NCBI GenBank assembly: GCA_937127435.1
Contig: CAKZLZ010000114.1
Span: 1 to 40,107 of the forward strand
DNA length: 40,107 nt
Reading direction: 5' to 3'
Source: an uncultured Verrucomicrobiota bacterium
GTDB taxonomy: Bacteria; Verrucomicrobiota; Kiritimatiellia; SS1-B-03-39; UBA6053
A model generated the notes under the pieces. The model made no database searches and was not told the DNA's origin. It worked only from the letters and a program-made list of their open reading frames with translations. Positions 32,297 to 40,107 of this stretch are shown here, one piece after another. Each line of letters starts with the position of its first letter. Position 1 is the first letter of the stretch. The position numbers and the translations under genes are program-made.

Positions 32297-33001
32297 ATGT
32301 CGCGACCTTTATTGAAGAAAGTAGCGACCTTGCTCACCTTCGTCACCCTCCTTCCCGTCAGTGGAACTTTGGTGAACGTCGATTTCAATAGCAGCGGTCC
32401 GGACACCTCTGTTGGCACATTTTCAGGCACAGGTGTCTTGGGTGACGGTACCTGGAATGCCATCACTGCGGCCCAATCAGGCCAAAGCCTGGGCGCAACT
32501 TCCCTTCTCGATTCGACAGGCGCAGCCTCGGGCATCCAAGTTTCAATTCCCAGCTACCAGGGTGCCTGGAACCTGGCCTCCCAGACCGCAAGTAGCTGGA
32601 AGCCATTATTAGGCGACTGGATATACCTCAATACCGAGAGCAGTACCGCAACCATCACCTTGTCCGGACTCGGTGCATCCACCCGATGGAACCTGGTGTT
32701 CTATGGCGCAAATGGAAACGCCAGAGGCTCCGATTTCACCATTGACGCCATCACAAAACGAACCACGGACTCAGGAGGCTTCGGCACGACCCTGACCGAA
32801 GGGGACGAGTATATTCAATTCGACAACATCCTAAGTGACGGTTCGGGAAACATCTCCATTGGCTGGGAAAATTATGGGGTCGCCGCCCCCTTGAATGGGT
32901 TTCAAATCGTTTCGGTGCCCGAAGTATCGACCTTGAGCATGTTCGCGCTGATAGGCGTCTCCTGCATGATGGTTTATTATCGCCGCCCAAAACGTTCTTA
33001 A
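32297..33001 (+). CDS. PEP-CTERM-like secreted protein (variant VPEVS tail)
   Basis: The start at 32297 (MSRPLLKKVATLLTFVTLLP) gives a signal peptide; an upstream in-frame ATG at 32180 would overlap the rpoD terminator and add 39 residues before the signal. The body is beta-like with LVNVDFNSSGPDTSVGTFSG near the start, a layout seen in many PEP-CTERM proteins of this phylum. The tail reads VPEVSTLSMFALIGVSCMMV then YYRRPKRS: the helix and basic end are normal, but Pro in PEP is kept only as PE-V, so sorting by exosortase is likely but not certain. The protein stands alone and its role is unknown. Confidence 0.75.
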   Translation: MSRPLLKKVATLLTFVTLLPVSGTLVNVDFNSSGPDTSVGTFSGTGVLGDGTWNAITAAQSGQSLGATSLLDSTGAASGIQVSIPSYQGAWNLASQTASSWKPLLGDWIYLNTESSTATITLSGLGASTRWNLVFYGANGNARGSDFTIDAITKRTTDSGGFGTTLTEGDEYIQFDNILSDGSGNISIGWENYGVAAPLNGFQIVSVPEVSTLSMFALIGVSCMMVYYRRPKRS

Positions 33002-33014
33002 CTCCACAACGCAA

Positions 33015-33866
33015 TCACCAGGTCTGCTCTTTCAACCTTATCTCAATGACTTTGGGAGATTCAGGGTCCACACTCACACGGATACTCTCGAATTGCCGCA
33101 ACCTGACCGGTAAATTAAGAGAGTTAAAAGCAACGCCCTGAAGGCTTATTTCCCGATTCGCATCGTCAAATCTTAGTTTCACTGAAGGGGGAAACAGACG
33201 CCCTCTCCTTTCAAAGCGCATTTTAAGCTCACGCCATTCATCTTCATCAAGCGGGGCATCCCGCCCTTCAACAGAAAACTGAAGATTCGTATCCACGGGG
33301 AAGGCATGGCGTTTTTCCTGCTGAAGACGAAATCTGTTTTGAAATTCAGTAAAACTCAGAATCGCCAGAATAATGATAAACCAGTGTGTATTCACCGGAA
33401 ATGGACGTGACATTCCACACCAGCATCGGGAAGATTCCCGGGTCATTCCATAAATCGTGAGACAACTAACCACTAGAGTCACACATAACGTAAGATACAT
33501 CAAACGGGATAAGGGCAAATTTAAAGCAACCGTAACTTTTTCAAATGAAAAGATATAACCAAGGAGCGGAGTGATCACGATGAAGAGCACAACCAGCACA
33601 CCACCGGTCAATTCAAGTAACCGGACCCAGTTTTTACCTTTCAACAGTCCCCTTGCCATTAAAAATGAAATTACAGCATAAATAAAATGCTTCCAATCCA
33701 TCGCCAGCAGGTGCTGACTTGAAAGCAAGGGAAGTTGAAGAAACAGATTTCCCAGAAATATATACAAACAACTGAATGCGAAAAATACCCGTAACGCAAC
33801 GGAGAGTAAAATCCAGAATGGCGGAGATGGAGTGGCGGGACTGATTTCTGTTTGGTGAGGGATCAT
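33015..33866 (-). CDS. Hypothetical membrane protein
   Basis: The 283-residue product shows hydrophobic segments near residues 20-45, 60-75, 85-108, 122-142 and 160-175, followed by a soluble C-terminal part of about 100 residues with Arg-rich beta segments (VEGRDAPLDEDEWRELKMRF, EISLQGVAFNSLNLPVRLRQ). Base composition is more AT-rich than its neighbours. It ends 13 bases from the convergent PEP-CTERM gene. I do not recognise the family. Confidence 0.65.
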   Translation of the reverse strand: MIPHQTEISPATPSPPFWILLSVALRVFFAFSCLYIFLGNLFLQLPLLSSQHLLAMDWKHFIYAVISFLMARGLLKGKNWVRLLELTGGVLVVLFIVITPLLGYIFSFEKVTVALNLPLSRLMYLTLCVTLVVSCLTIYGMTRESSRCWCGMSRPFPVNTHWFIIILAILSFTEFQNRFRLQQEKRHAFPVDTNLQFSVEGRDAPLDEDEWRELKMRFERRGRLFPPSVKLRFDDANREISLQGVAFNSLNLPVRLRQFESIRVSVDPESPKVIEIRLKEQTW

Positions 33867-33928
33867 GATATTTTTGACTATCTCTTCCCCCCGAAAAGAA
33901 AAGCAGGTTTTAAAGCAGACCTGGCGAC

Positions 33929-34006
33929 TTAGGCGTCCACGCCCCCACCCTGCTTGCTGGATCCCTCATTCACTTCGGGATAGGAAAGAGACGTTTTCTT
34001 TTTCAT
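33929..34006 (-). CDS. Possible 25-residue small protein
   Basis: An ATG at 34006 on the bottom strand opens a 25-codon frame beginning MKKKTSLSYPEVNEGSSKQ. AAGGAG lies about 13 bases upstream and AAGGT closer. It follows the AraC gene in the same direction. The rest of the 225-base gap shows nothing clear. With no homologue known to me, the call is tentative. Confidence 0.2.
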   Translation of the reverse strand: MKKKTSLSYPEVNEGSSKQGGGVDA

Positions 34007-34091
34007 GACCTTATTCTATCTCCTTGGCCGGGAAGCCTCCAGAAAAAATTCGACACCTCTCATCCACCTCTCCACAAACACGAAGTCCTCG

Positions 34092-34892
34092 TTATCCAAG
34101 CCAAGCCTGCTGACGGAATTCGCGGGGAGACTTTCCGGTTCTGGACTTCATGCGACGGGAAAAGTGATCCGCGGTTTGAAATCCACAGGCGTAAGCCACT
34201 TCAGAAATGGTTAATCCCGTGTTCCGTAAAAGTTGCTCCCCTTCTTCCAATCGGCGAATCCAAACCGACGCCATCGGCGTTAAGTGGAGATGCTTCTGAT
34301 ACAACCGAATAAGGTGGGCCGCACTTACCCCTCCCGCCCGGGCAATATCAGAGACCGTGAGAGCCTGGGTAAAATGAGCTTCCACAAAAGCACAGGCTTG
34401 TTGCAGGGGAACGGGCAAAGGACGCGACGGCAAACCGCTTTGCCGGCCGGCGCATACATACTGAGCGAGCAAAGCCAATGAAAAGGCATCCCGCTGCATG
34501 TGCATGTCCGGGTCCGTGACCGTAAACAGTGGCTCTAAAAGCCGCAAAAGTTCACGCATCCCCCGGGTCAAAACCATCTTCGCCGGTAACGATTCGAGGA
34601 GAGCAAGATCGGTGGGTGACAAGTCGAGGATTTCTGCGGTCGCCCAGCCATGCCGGGTTCGTGAATCCGGATCCATGCGGAAGGTCTCACGATGCCCCGG
34701 CAACAACAAAGTGATCTCTCCGGGCCCAACCGTACGGATGTGTTCATCAACCTGAATCCGCATTGACCCTTCGCTTACATACACCAGCTGCACATGCTTC
34801 TGCCATCGGGGTCCAAGGGTTGAATGTGGTTCATAGACAATTACCCCACCGGAAAAACCACTCAAATGCTTTAATAGATCACTTTCAGACAT
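34092..34892 (-). CDS. AraC-family transcriptional regulator
   Basis: The 266-residue protein has a cupin-like sensor at about 10-110 (VYVSEGSMRIQVDEHIRTVG, ITLLLPGHRETFRM) and two helix-turn-helix motifs at the C-terminus (ALTVSDIARAGGVSAAHLIR; GLTISEVAYACGFQTADHFS and RRMKSRTGKSPREFRQ), the AraC/XylS pattern. It diverges from a dioxygenase-family gene with 81 bases between and probably controls it. The gap holds an inverted repeat ATGGTT...AACCAT (34937-34958). The small ligand is unknown. Confidence 0.92.
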   Translation of the reverse strand: MSESDLLKHLSGFSGGVIVYEPHSTLGPRWQKHVQLVYVSEGSMRIQVDEHIRTVGPGEITLLLPGHRETFRMDPDSRTRHGWATAEILDLSPTDLALLESLPAKMVLTRGMRELLRLLEPLFTVTDPDMHMQRDAFSLALLAQYVCAGRQSGLPSRPLPVPLQQACAFVEAHFTQALTVSDIARAGGVSAAHLIRLYQKHLHLTPMASVWIRRLEEGEQLLRNTGLTISEVAYACGFQTADHFSRRMKSRTGKSPREFRQQAWLG

Positions 34893-34973
34893 GTTTATGT
34901 TTTATACAGACATGGTCTCTTTTATGCAAGTCTCCTATGGTTCCACTCATAAAACCATCAACAAGGACAATCT

Positions 34974-35990
34974 ATGACCTCTCCAAATTCTCAACCCGGA
35001 TATTATAAACGAAACGAACTGAATGAGCAGGCACGCGCCTTTTATGAAGATCAAGGCTTCCTGGTCCTCACCGATGCTTTGTCGACAGCTGAAGTAGAGG
35101 AAATCAAACAGGAGGCCATTGCCGTTTGCCGCCAGGAAAAAGGAAACCTGGAAATTCATCATAAGAATGACCGCGAACGCGAAGCCTTCCCTTCTCCGGC
35201 GGCTTTACAGGCGATGGCGGATGATGAAGTTCTCCGCCACTTTCTCTGCATTCACCACCCCCACAAAATTTCATCTCTGATTCATCAGGCCTTAAGCCAT
35301 CCCGCAATCGTGGATGTGCTGACCCGTGTCGTCGGCCCGGATGTAAAATGTATGCAATCCATGCTCTTCATCAAACCCAGCGGTAAACCCGGTCAAGCGT
35401 GGCATCAAGATGAAGATTTCATCCCCACCCGGGACCGTTCCCTGATTGGCGCCTGGATCGCTTTAGATGACGCAGTCATTGAAAACGGTTGTTTATGGAT
35501 TCTCGCGGGCTCACACAAACCGGGAGTGCTTTGGCCTATGTATCCCCATGATGACCCCCGCTATGATTGCACCAGAAAAAGCTACGACTTCCCTTACCGC
35601 GATGAAGACGCCATTCCGGTAGAAGTCCCCAAAGGCGCGGTTGTCTTTTTTAATGGGTACACCCTCCACAAAAGCGAACCCAACAATTTGCAAGGCGCCT
35701 ATCGACGGGTGCTGGTCAACCATTACATGTCTGCCTCCAGCCTCCTTCCCTGGCGGCATGATCCCGATACCGCAATGGCCTTAATTGATTTCCGGGATAT
35801 TGTGATGGTTGCGGGAAAAGATCCTTATGCATCAAAAGGGATCGATGATGTCGTACGCCCTTCCGTTCGCCCCGACGGTCAGGGAGGCTGCGGAGACGGA
35901 CGCGTGGACCTGGAAACCCACAAAAAGAATATGACTTCGGACACCGCCCATCCGGCCCGTTCTATGGGAGACGCCGGTCAGATGATGTAA
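34974..35990 (+). CDS. Phytanoyl-CoA dioxygenase (PhyH) family protein
   Basis: The 338-residue protein follows AAGGA at good spacing. The iron-binding facial triad is visible: His144 and Asp146 in AWHQDEDF, and His232 in NGYTLHKSEPN, with the 2-oxoglutarate-binding Arg likely in GAYRRVLVNHYMS. PhyH-family Fe(II)/2-oxoglutarate oxygenases hydroxylate varied small molecules, so the substrate is open. Its C-terminal 60 residues are charged and extend beyond the core fold. An AraC regulator is divergently placed, a pairing seen often in this phylum. No signal peptide; cytoplasmic. Confidence 0.85.
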   Translation: MTSPNSQPGYYKRNELNEQARAFYEDQGFLVLTDALSTAEVEEIKQEAIAVCRQEKGNLEIHHKNDREREAFPSPAALQAMADDEVLRHFLCIHHPHKISSLIHQALSHPAIVDVLTRVVGPDVKCMQSMLFIKPSGKPGQAWHQDEDFIPTRDRSLIGAWIALDDAVIENGCLWILAGSHKPGVLWPMYPHDDPRYDCTRKSYDFPYRDEDAIPVEVPKGAVVFFNGYTLHKSEPNNLQGAYRRVLVNHYMSASSLLPWRHDPDTAMALIDFRDIVMVAGKDPYASKGIDDVVRPSVRPDGQGGCGDGRVDLETHKKNMTSDTAHPARSMGDAGQMM

Positions 35991-36118
35991 AACCCCACTC
36001 ATCCCAATGGGCAGGCTCTGATAATTGTGGGGGCGGGAGCGCCCCCGCTCTGTATTCAATTTACGAAATCCAAATCATCAAGCTTTGACAATTCATTCGC
36101 CTTCTCTACATTCAGCGA

Positions 36119-37672
36119 ATGCATAAAGACGACCTCACCCTCATCGATCTCGCCCGCAACGCCGCCGAAACCTTTGCCGACAACCCGGCAATTTTCGATA
36201 CGGATAAAACCTGGAGCTTTGCAGAAGTAAATGCGGCTTCAGACCGGGTGGCCGCCGGACTGGCCGCCGATGGATTTCAGTGCGGCGACCGCATCGGTCT
36301 CTACTGCGCCAACTCTGCGGCCTATGCCATCAGCTATTTCGGCATTCTCAAGGCGGGCTGCACGGTCATCCCCCTCCACCTGCTCTATCATCCCAACGAA
36401 CTTGCCTGGATCCTCAACGACGGCGGTGCCACCGGATTGATCTATCTGGGCATGTTCGATGAACCCGCCTCCGCCATCCGTCAGCAGGCGACCTGCTTAA
36501 ACAAAGTTTATCGACTGGGCGCGGGCGATCTCCCCGAAGGCGTCGAAAACGCCACCAAACTTTTGGGTGCCACTGGAGAAGTCCCCTCCCCGGTTTTAAA
36601 TCCCAATGAAAGCCTCGCCTGCATCCTCTACACTTCCGGCACCACCGGACGCCCCAAAGGGGCCATGCTCACCCACAGAAACCTGGTCTACAATACCTTT
36701 TCCACCCGCGAAGGCATGAAGCTGCTCCCAGGTGAAGACCGCATATTGGTCATCTTACCCATGTTTCACGCCTTCGCGTCCATGGTGGGATTGCTGACCC
36801 CTCTCTGTCATGGTTGCGCATTGGTACCCGTGGGGAAATTTGATCCACAGGGCCTCTTAAAAATCCTTGAAACGCATAAACCGACGATTTTACCTGCGGT
36901 TCCCAGTATGTTTAACGCCTTGTTGCGTATGCCGGATGAAGCCGTCCCATTATTTAAAAGCCTCCGTTTCTGCATTTCGGGTGGCGCAGCCATGCCCATG
37001 GAAGTGATGAGAAAATTCACCGAAAAATTCGGAATCGTGATTTATGAAGGCGACGGCCCCACCGAATGTTCGCCCGTCACCTGCGTGAATCCCATCGGCG
37101 GTGAAACCCGGATTGGATCAGTCGGTTTTCCGGTACCGGATGTGGAAATGAAAATTTTGAACGAAGCGGGCGAAGAAATGCCCACGGGGGAAATCGGCGA
37201 AATTTGTGTGCGGGCGCCTTCCGTAATGAAAGGGTATTGGAAACAACCCGAAGAAACGGCCGCCAGCTTTTTTGGCGACTGGTTCCGTACCGGCGACCTG
37301 GGACAGGTGGATGCCGACGGATACTTTTATATCGTCGACCGAAAAAAGGATATGGTCATCGTCAATGGCATGAATGTCTATCCCCGGGTGGTCGAAGAGG
37401 TGCTCTACACCCATCCGCAAATTGTGGAATGTGCCGTCATCGGCGTTCCCCACAAAAGCCACGGAGAAATTCCCGAAGCCTGGTTCGTGGCTGAAGAAGG
37501 CGTCACGCTCGAGGCCGCAGACTTACGGAAATTTTGTCTGGAACATCTCGGTAAACACGAGATCCCCCGCCGCTTTCATCAGATCGACGCCCTCCCCAAA
37601 AACGCCAATGGAAAAATCAACAAACGCGAAATCCGCAAGCAGGGCGAAGAGGAACGGGGAATTACAGGATAA
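36119..37672 (+). CDS. AMP-forming acyl-CoA synthetase (long-chain fatty acid-CoA ligase type)
   Basis: The 517-residue protein has the ANL-superfamily motifs in order: LYTSGTTGRPKGAMLTH (about 170-186, P-loop), LPMFHAFASMVG, YEGDGPTECSPVTC (A5), GDWFRTGDLGQVDADGYFYI (A7-A8 hinge), and PKNANGKINKREIRK with the catalytic Lys near the C-terminus. It activates a carboxylate to acyl-AMP, then transfers it to CoA. Fatty acid is the likely substrate, but short-chain and aryl acids cannot be excluded. No ribosome site is evident. It is followed by a long inverted repeat that should end transcription. Confidence 0.88.
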   Translation: MHKDDLTLIDLARNAAETFADNPAIFDTDKTWSFAEVNAASDRVAAGLAADGFQCGDRIGLYCANSAAYAISYFGILKAGCTVIPLHLLYHPNELAWILNDGGATGLIYLGMFDEPASAIRQQATCLNKVYRLGAGDLPEGVENATKLLGATGEVPSPVLNPNESLACILYTSGTTGRPKGAMLTHRNLVYNTFSTREGMKLLPGEDRILVILPMFHAFASMVGLLTPLCHGCALVPVGKFDPQGLLKILETHKPTILPAVPSMFNALLRMPDEAVPLFKSLRFCISGGAAMPMEVMRKFTEKFGIVIYEGDGPTECSPVTCVNPIGGETRIGSVGFPVPDVEMKILNEAGEEMPTGEIGEICVRAPSVMKGYWKQPEETAASFFGDWFRTGDLGQVDADGYFYIVDRKKDMVIVNGMNVYPRVVEEVLYTHPQIVECAVIGVPHKSHGEIPEAWFVAEEGVTLEAADLRKFCLEHLGKHEIPRRFHQIDALPKNANGKINKREIRKQGEEERGITG

Positions 37673-37744
37673 TACCTGTCGTGGAGTGCCAGCATTTTAG
37701 AGAAATTTAAAGAAAAACGACAGCCAACTCTTCGATAGTCTTCT

Positions 37745-37882
37745 GCCACAAAAAGGCACAAAAAAACGCCGCCCCTATAACCCCGTTCTGCACATAGAAT
37801 ACAGGGAGCCGCATAAAACACATAACTCCGAAATCCCGGAGCGGGGTTATAGGGGAGGCGTTTTTTTGTGCCTTTTTGTGGC
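37745..37882. repeat. Long inverted repeat, 41-bp arms, between convergent genes
   Basis: The arms at 37745-37785 and 37842-37882 are complementary at 40 of 41 positions; only one G/T position differs. The 56-base spacer contains a small CTCCG/CGGAG stem. In both directions the GC-rich inner part is followed by seven T, so it can act as a bidirectional terminator for the acyl-CoA ligase and sua5 genes. Its length and near-perfect symmetry also resemble a miniature, non-autonomous mobile element. AACTCTT occurs at 37726 and 37884 near each end, but not as a clean target duplication. Confidence 0.92.
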
Positions 37883-37945
37883 AAACTCTTTCGTTCACTT
37901 GCTGGCGAAGATTGGGGAATTTCTGGCCACAAAACACGCCCTTTT

Positions 37946-38941
37946 TTATTCCAGCGCGGCCGCCCGGGTCAATCGGTCATTGATCGCAGCCCCCAAGCCC
38001 TGATCCGGGACTTTCCAGGCAATAATTTGTTTCAGGCCCATGTCATCAAGTCGCCTTAAGCACGCAAACAGGCGGTTGGCAGCTTCCCGCAAATCCCCAT
38101 CAACACTGAGCACTTCCTGAGGGCCTTCCAGCCCGGGATGTCCCTGAAAACTTAACCAGCCGGTTCCCGCATCCGTATTGGGAATGTCCGCCCCCTCCTC
38201 CAAAAGTCTTAAAGGCGTCCGTGGCGCATAATGCCGCGCCAGCATGCCCGGAGACTGTTCGCCACGTTTGGCCAATTCGGGATTGTCTTCCGCATCGGCG
38301 ACCCGCACCCATTCGAGAACATCCACGTGATCATTTAACTCCTCCAAAGGCGTGGCACCCAGGCGGTACACCACCACCCGGTTTCCTCCGGGAAATCCCA
38401 CCACCGTGGATTCCAAACCCATTTCGCAGGCCCCGGCATCCAATACCCCCGCTACTTCGGGGTTTTCAGAAAATTCACCCGTCACATGTTCGGCCGTGGT
38501 GGGACTGATCCGTCCAAAACGGTTGGCACTGGGAGCGGCCAAGGGCAATTGACATTCGTCCAACAGTTGGCGCGCCACCGGATGCGAGGGCACCCGCAAA
38601 GCAATGGTCTCCAATCCGGCCGACAGCAAATCCGGTAAATCAGATCGGCGGGGCAATACCAGGGTCAAAGGTCCCGGCCAAAAAACCTCCGCCAAATGCC
38701 GGGCCACCGGAGGCACCGATGCGGCCAAAGCAAATGCATCCTCTAAAGTTGCGGCATGCACAATCAGGGGATCAAAAGTCGGACGCTGTTTGACATCGAA
38801 AATAGACGCCACCGCCTTGGCATTCAACGCATTTCCCGCCAGACCGTAAACTGTCTCGGTGGGCATGCCAACCAGTTTTCCATTTTGCAGGGCTTCCGCC
38901 GCACAAGAAATTCCTTTTTCATCTGGTTTCCAAATTTCCAT
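37946..38941 (-). CDS. sua5: Threonylcarbamoyl-AMP synthase (Sua5/YrdC family)
   Basis: The 331-residue protein has the YrdC core in its first 190 residues: GKLVGMPTETVYGLAGNA, KQRPTFDPLIVHA, VFWPGPLTLVLPR, ALRVPSHPVARQLL and LAAPSANRFGRISPTTAEHV. A C-terminal Sua5 domain follows (SPGMLARHYAPRTPLRLLEE and after), so it is the long Sua5 type and not the short TsaC. It makes threonylcarbamoyl-AMP from threonine, bicarbonate and ATP for the t6A37 modification of ANN-decoding tRNAs, acting with TsaD partners not present here. It converges with the acyl-CoA ligase. Confidence 0.93.
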   Translation of the reverse strand: MEIWKPDEKGISCAAEALQNGKLVGMPTETVYGLAGNALNAKAVASIFDVKQRPTFDPLIVHAATLEDAFALAASVPPVARHLAEVFWPGPLTLVLPRRSDLPDLLSAGLETIALRVPSHPVARQLLDECQLPLAAPSANRFGRISPTTAEHVTGEFSENPEVAGVLDAGACEMGLESTVVGFPGGNRVVVYRLGATPLEELNDHVDVLEWVRVADAEDNPELAKRGEQSPGMLARHYAPRTPLRLLEEGADIPNTDAGTGWLSFQGHPGLEGPQEVLSVDGDLREAANRLFACLRRLDDMGLKQIIAWKVPDQGLGAAINDRLTRAAALE

Positions 38942-38983
38942 AATATCTTAACCCTTCGACCCGAGGTTGGAACTGGTATTTTT

Positions 38984-39083
38984 AACCACAGATGCACACT
39001 GAAAAACACTGATATTCAGGTGTGGTTTCTGAACATATCCGGATGATTTTCTTTCTGAGTTCATCGGTGCCCATCAATGGTTT
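38984..39083. repeat. Imperfect inverted repeat, ACCACAGATG type
   Basis: AACCACAGATGCACACTGAA (from 38984) and TCATCGGTGCCCATCAATGG (39061-39080) are weakly complementary, sharing AACCA, GATG and CAC steps. Such words recall a dispersed intergenic repeat family that I recall from Planctomycetes and Verrucomicrobia genomes. It looks like a decayed copy. It lies between miaB and sua5. Confidence 0.4.
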
Positions 39084-39113
39084 AAAAGTGTTTTCTACCT
39101 TAATAGAGGTCTT

Positions 39114-40107
39114 TCACCCTGCGTTTAAAGATTCTTTTAGTGGACGGTGAAACATCGGAATCTTGGTCAAATCGGGAATTTGTGGCAGCGCCGGCACTTT
39201 GACGCGAACCAAATCTCCGCGCATGCTGTAGGGACTGGTGAACGAAATTTTCACATCCACCAATGCACCGCGTAAATTTTCTTCAGCTTCAAAGAAAACC
39301 AGACGATTGTGAGGGGTACGACCCCGCCATTTTCCTTTGTGACGGGATTCAACCAAAACTTCCACTTCCTCATTGAGCCAGCGTTGATTTTTCCGGGTGA
39401 GGATATCATCTACCAATTCGTCAATCCGCAAGCGGCGGCTTTCCTTGTCTGCATCCGACACATCATCTTCCATTTTACGGGCAGCAATGGTTTTGGGGCG
39501 TTCTGAATATTTGGCCAAATGCACTTTATCCAACTCCAATTCCTTAATCAAATCGTAGGTTCCTTGAAACTCTTCTTCGCTTTCGCCGGGGAAGCCGACA
39601 ATGATATCAGTATTGATAGTGTTGTCAGGGCAAATCCGGCGAACCCGTTCGATCAGGGCCCGGTAGTCATCGCAGGTATACCCGCGCTTCATATCCACCA
39701 GCACTTTGTCATTTCCCGCCTGTACCGGCAGTTCAAAATGCGGCATGACCTTGGGTTCGTCCCGGGTGACTTCGATAATTTTATCGGTCATGTAATTCGG
39801 GTGTCCGGTCAAATAGCGGATCCGTAAAACTTCGGGAATTTTGGCCACATCCTGCAACAACTCCGCCAATCCGTAGTCTTCCTCAAAATCAGTGCCGTAA
39901 CGGTCAACGATTTGGCCCAGGAGCATAATTTCACGCACCCCTTGCGCCACCAGTTTACGGACTTCGTTCAAAATATCTTCGGCCGGGCGGCTGCGTTCGG
40001 GTCCGCGCCGGTAAGGAATCACACAAAAGGTACAGGCATGGGAACATCCCAATACAATAGGAACATTGGCCTGCACGGTGTTGGTCCGTTGCAAGGCAGG
40101 TAAAATA
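39114..40107 (-). CDS. miaB: tRNA-2-methylthio-N6-dimethylallyladenosine synthase, 5' truncated
   Basis: The frame is open to the window edge, so the N-terminal MTTase domain is missing. Visible are the radical-SAM cluster motif CSHACTFCVIPYRRGPERSR, the radical-SAM barrel (GVREIMLLGQIVDRYGTDF, NTINTDIIVGFPGESEEEF, LAKYSERPKTIAARKM) and a C-terminal TRAM domain (EEVEVLVESRHKGKWRGRTP). The enzyme adds the 2-methylthio group to i6A37 of tRNAs using two iron-sulfur clusters. MiaB is favoured over MtaB and RimO by VPIVLGCSHACTFCVIPYRR and the SERPKTIAARKM block, from family memory. It is read toward the sua5 gene. Confidence 0.9.
   Translation of the reverse strand, partial: ILPALQRTNTVQANVPIVLGCSHACTFCVIPYRRGPERSRPAEDILNEVRKLVAQGVREIMLLGQIVDRYGTDFEEDYGLAELLQDVAKIPEVLRIRYLTGHPNYMTDKIIEVTRDEPKVMPHFELPVQAGNDKVLVDMKRGYTCDDYRALIERVRRICPDNTINTDIIVGFPGESEEEFQGTYDLIKELELDKVHLAKYSERPKTIAARKMEDDVSDADKESRRLRIDELVDDILTRKNQRWLNEEVEVLVESRHKGKWRGRTPHNRLVFFEAEENLRGALVDVKISFTSPYSMRGDLVRVKVPALPQIPDLTKIPMFHRPLKESLNAG

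Noticed and set aside
37579..37937. Overlapping small frames around the long inverted repeat
   Set aside because: They read through the repeat arms, have no ribosome sites and have no plausible product.
38972..38979. Sixth ATACYAGT site, before sua5
   Set aside because: It lacks a second arm and lies before a housekeeping gene, so it is probably a chance match.

Overview
The window looks like chromosomal DNA of a marine or polysaccharide-degrading member of the Verrucomicrobiota (PVC group), most likely Opitutae-like. This is inferred from six proteins with PEP-CTERM tails, a prepilin-like protein with a DG-type C-terminus, a GntR-LacI hybrid regulator, a sigma-70 factor with a lysine/alanine-rich N-terminus, and short tandem GC-rich repeats. 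GC is moderate (a little over 50% by eye). No rRNA, tRNA, CRISPR array, transposase or phage gene was seen.

Region 1 (about 1-19,330) is a beta-glucan utilisation locus, and laminarin is the best substrate guess. It holds a truncated esterase; a prepilin-like protein, a lipoprotein and a GH30 enzyme; two PEP-CTERM proteins; a large cytoplasmic GH149/GH161/GH94-like phosphorylase; a CUT1 sugar ABC importer (binding lipoprotein plus two permeases, no ATPase); a leftward operon with a small repeat-type secreted protein and two related clan GH-A hydrolases; a secreted GH81 endo-beta-1,3-glucanase carrying an inserted beta-sandwich module; and a GntR-LacI regulator. Five intergenic sites share the core ATACYAGK, most beside promoters. 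They suggest one regulator controls hydrolases, importer and surface proteins together. The inferred flow is: outside cleavage by GH81 and perhaps the GH-A enzymes, uptake by the ABC importer, then debranching (GH30) and phosphorolysis in the cytoplasm.

Region 2 (19,390-21,900) has a 63-bp tandem repeat and two tandem paralogous PEP-CTERM genes that share an upstream element.

Region 3 (21,900-33,900) is mostly housekeeping: glmS-murA (MurA with Asp in place of the catalytic Cys), a PEP-CTERM gene, a SAM methyltransferase-like gene, two overlapping CNNM/CorC-type CBS membrane proteins, a secreted Gly-rich protein, rpoD with a strong promoter and terminator, another PEP-CTERM gene and an unknown membrane protein.

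Region 4 (33,900-40,107) has an AraC regulator divergent from a phytanoyl-CoA-dioxygenase-family gene, an AMP-forming acyl-CoA ligase, a near-perfect 41-bp inverted repeat between convergent genes, a Sua5/YrdC gene and a truncated miaB.
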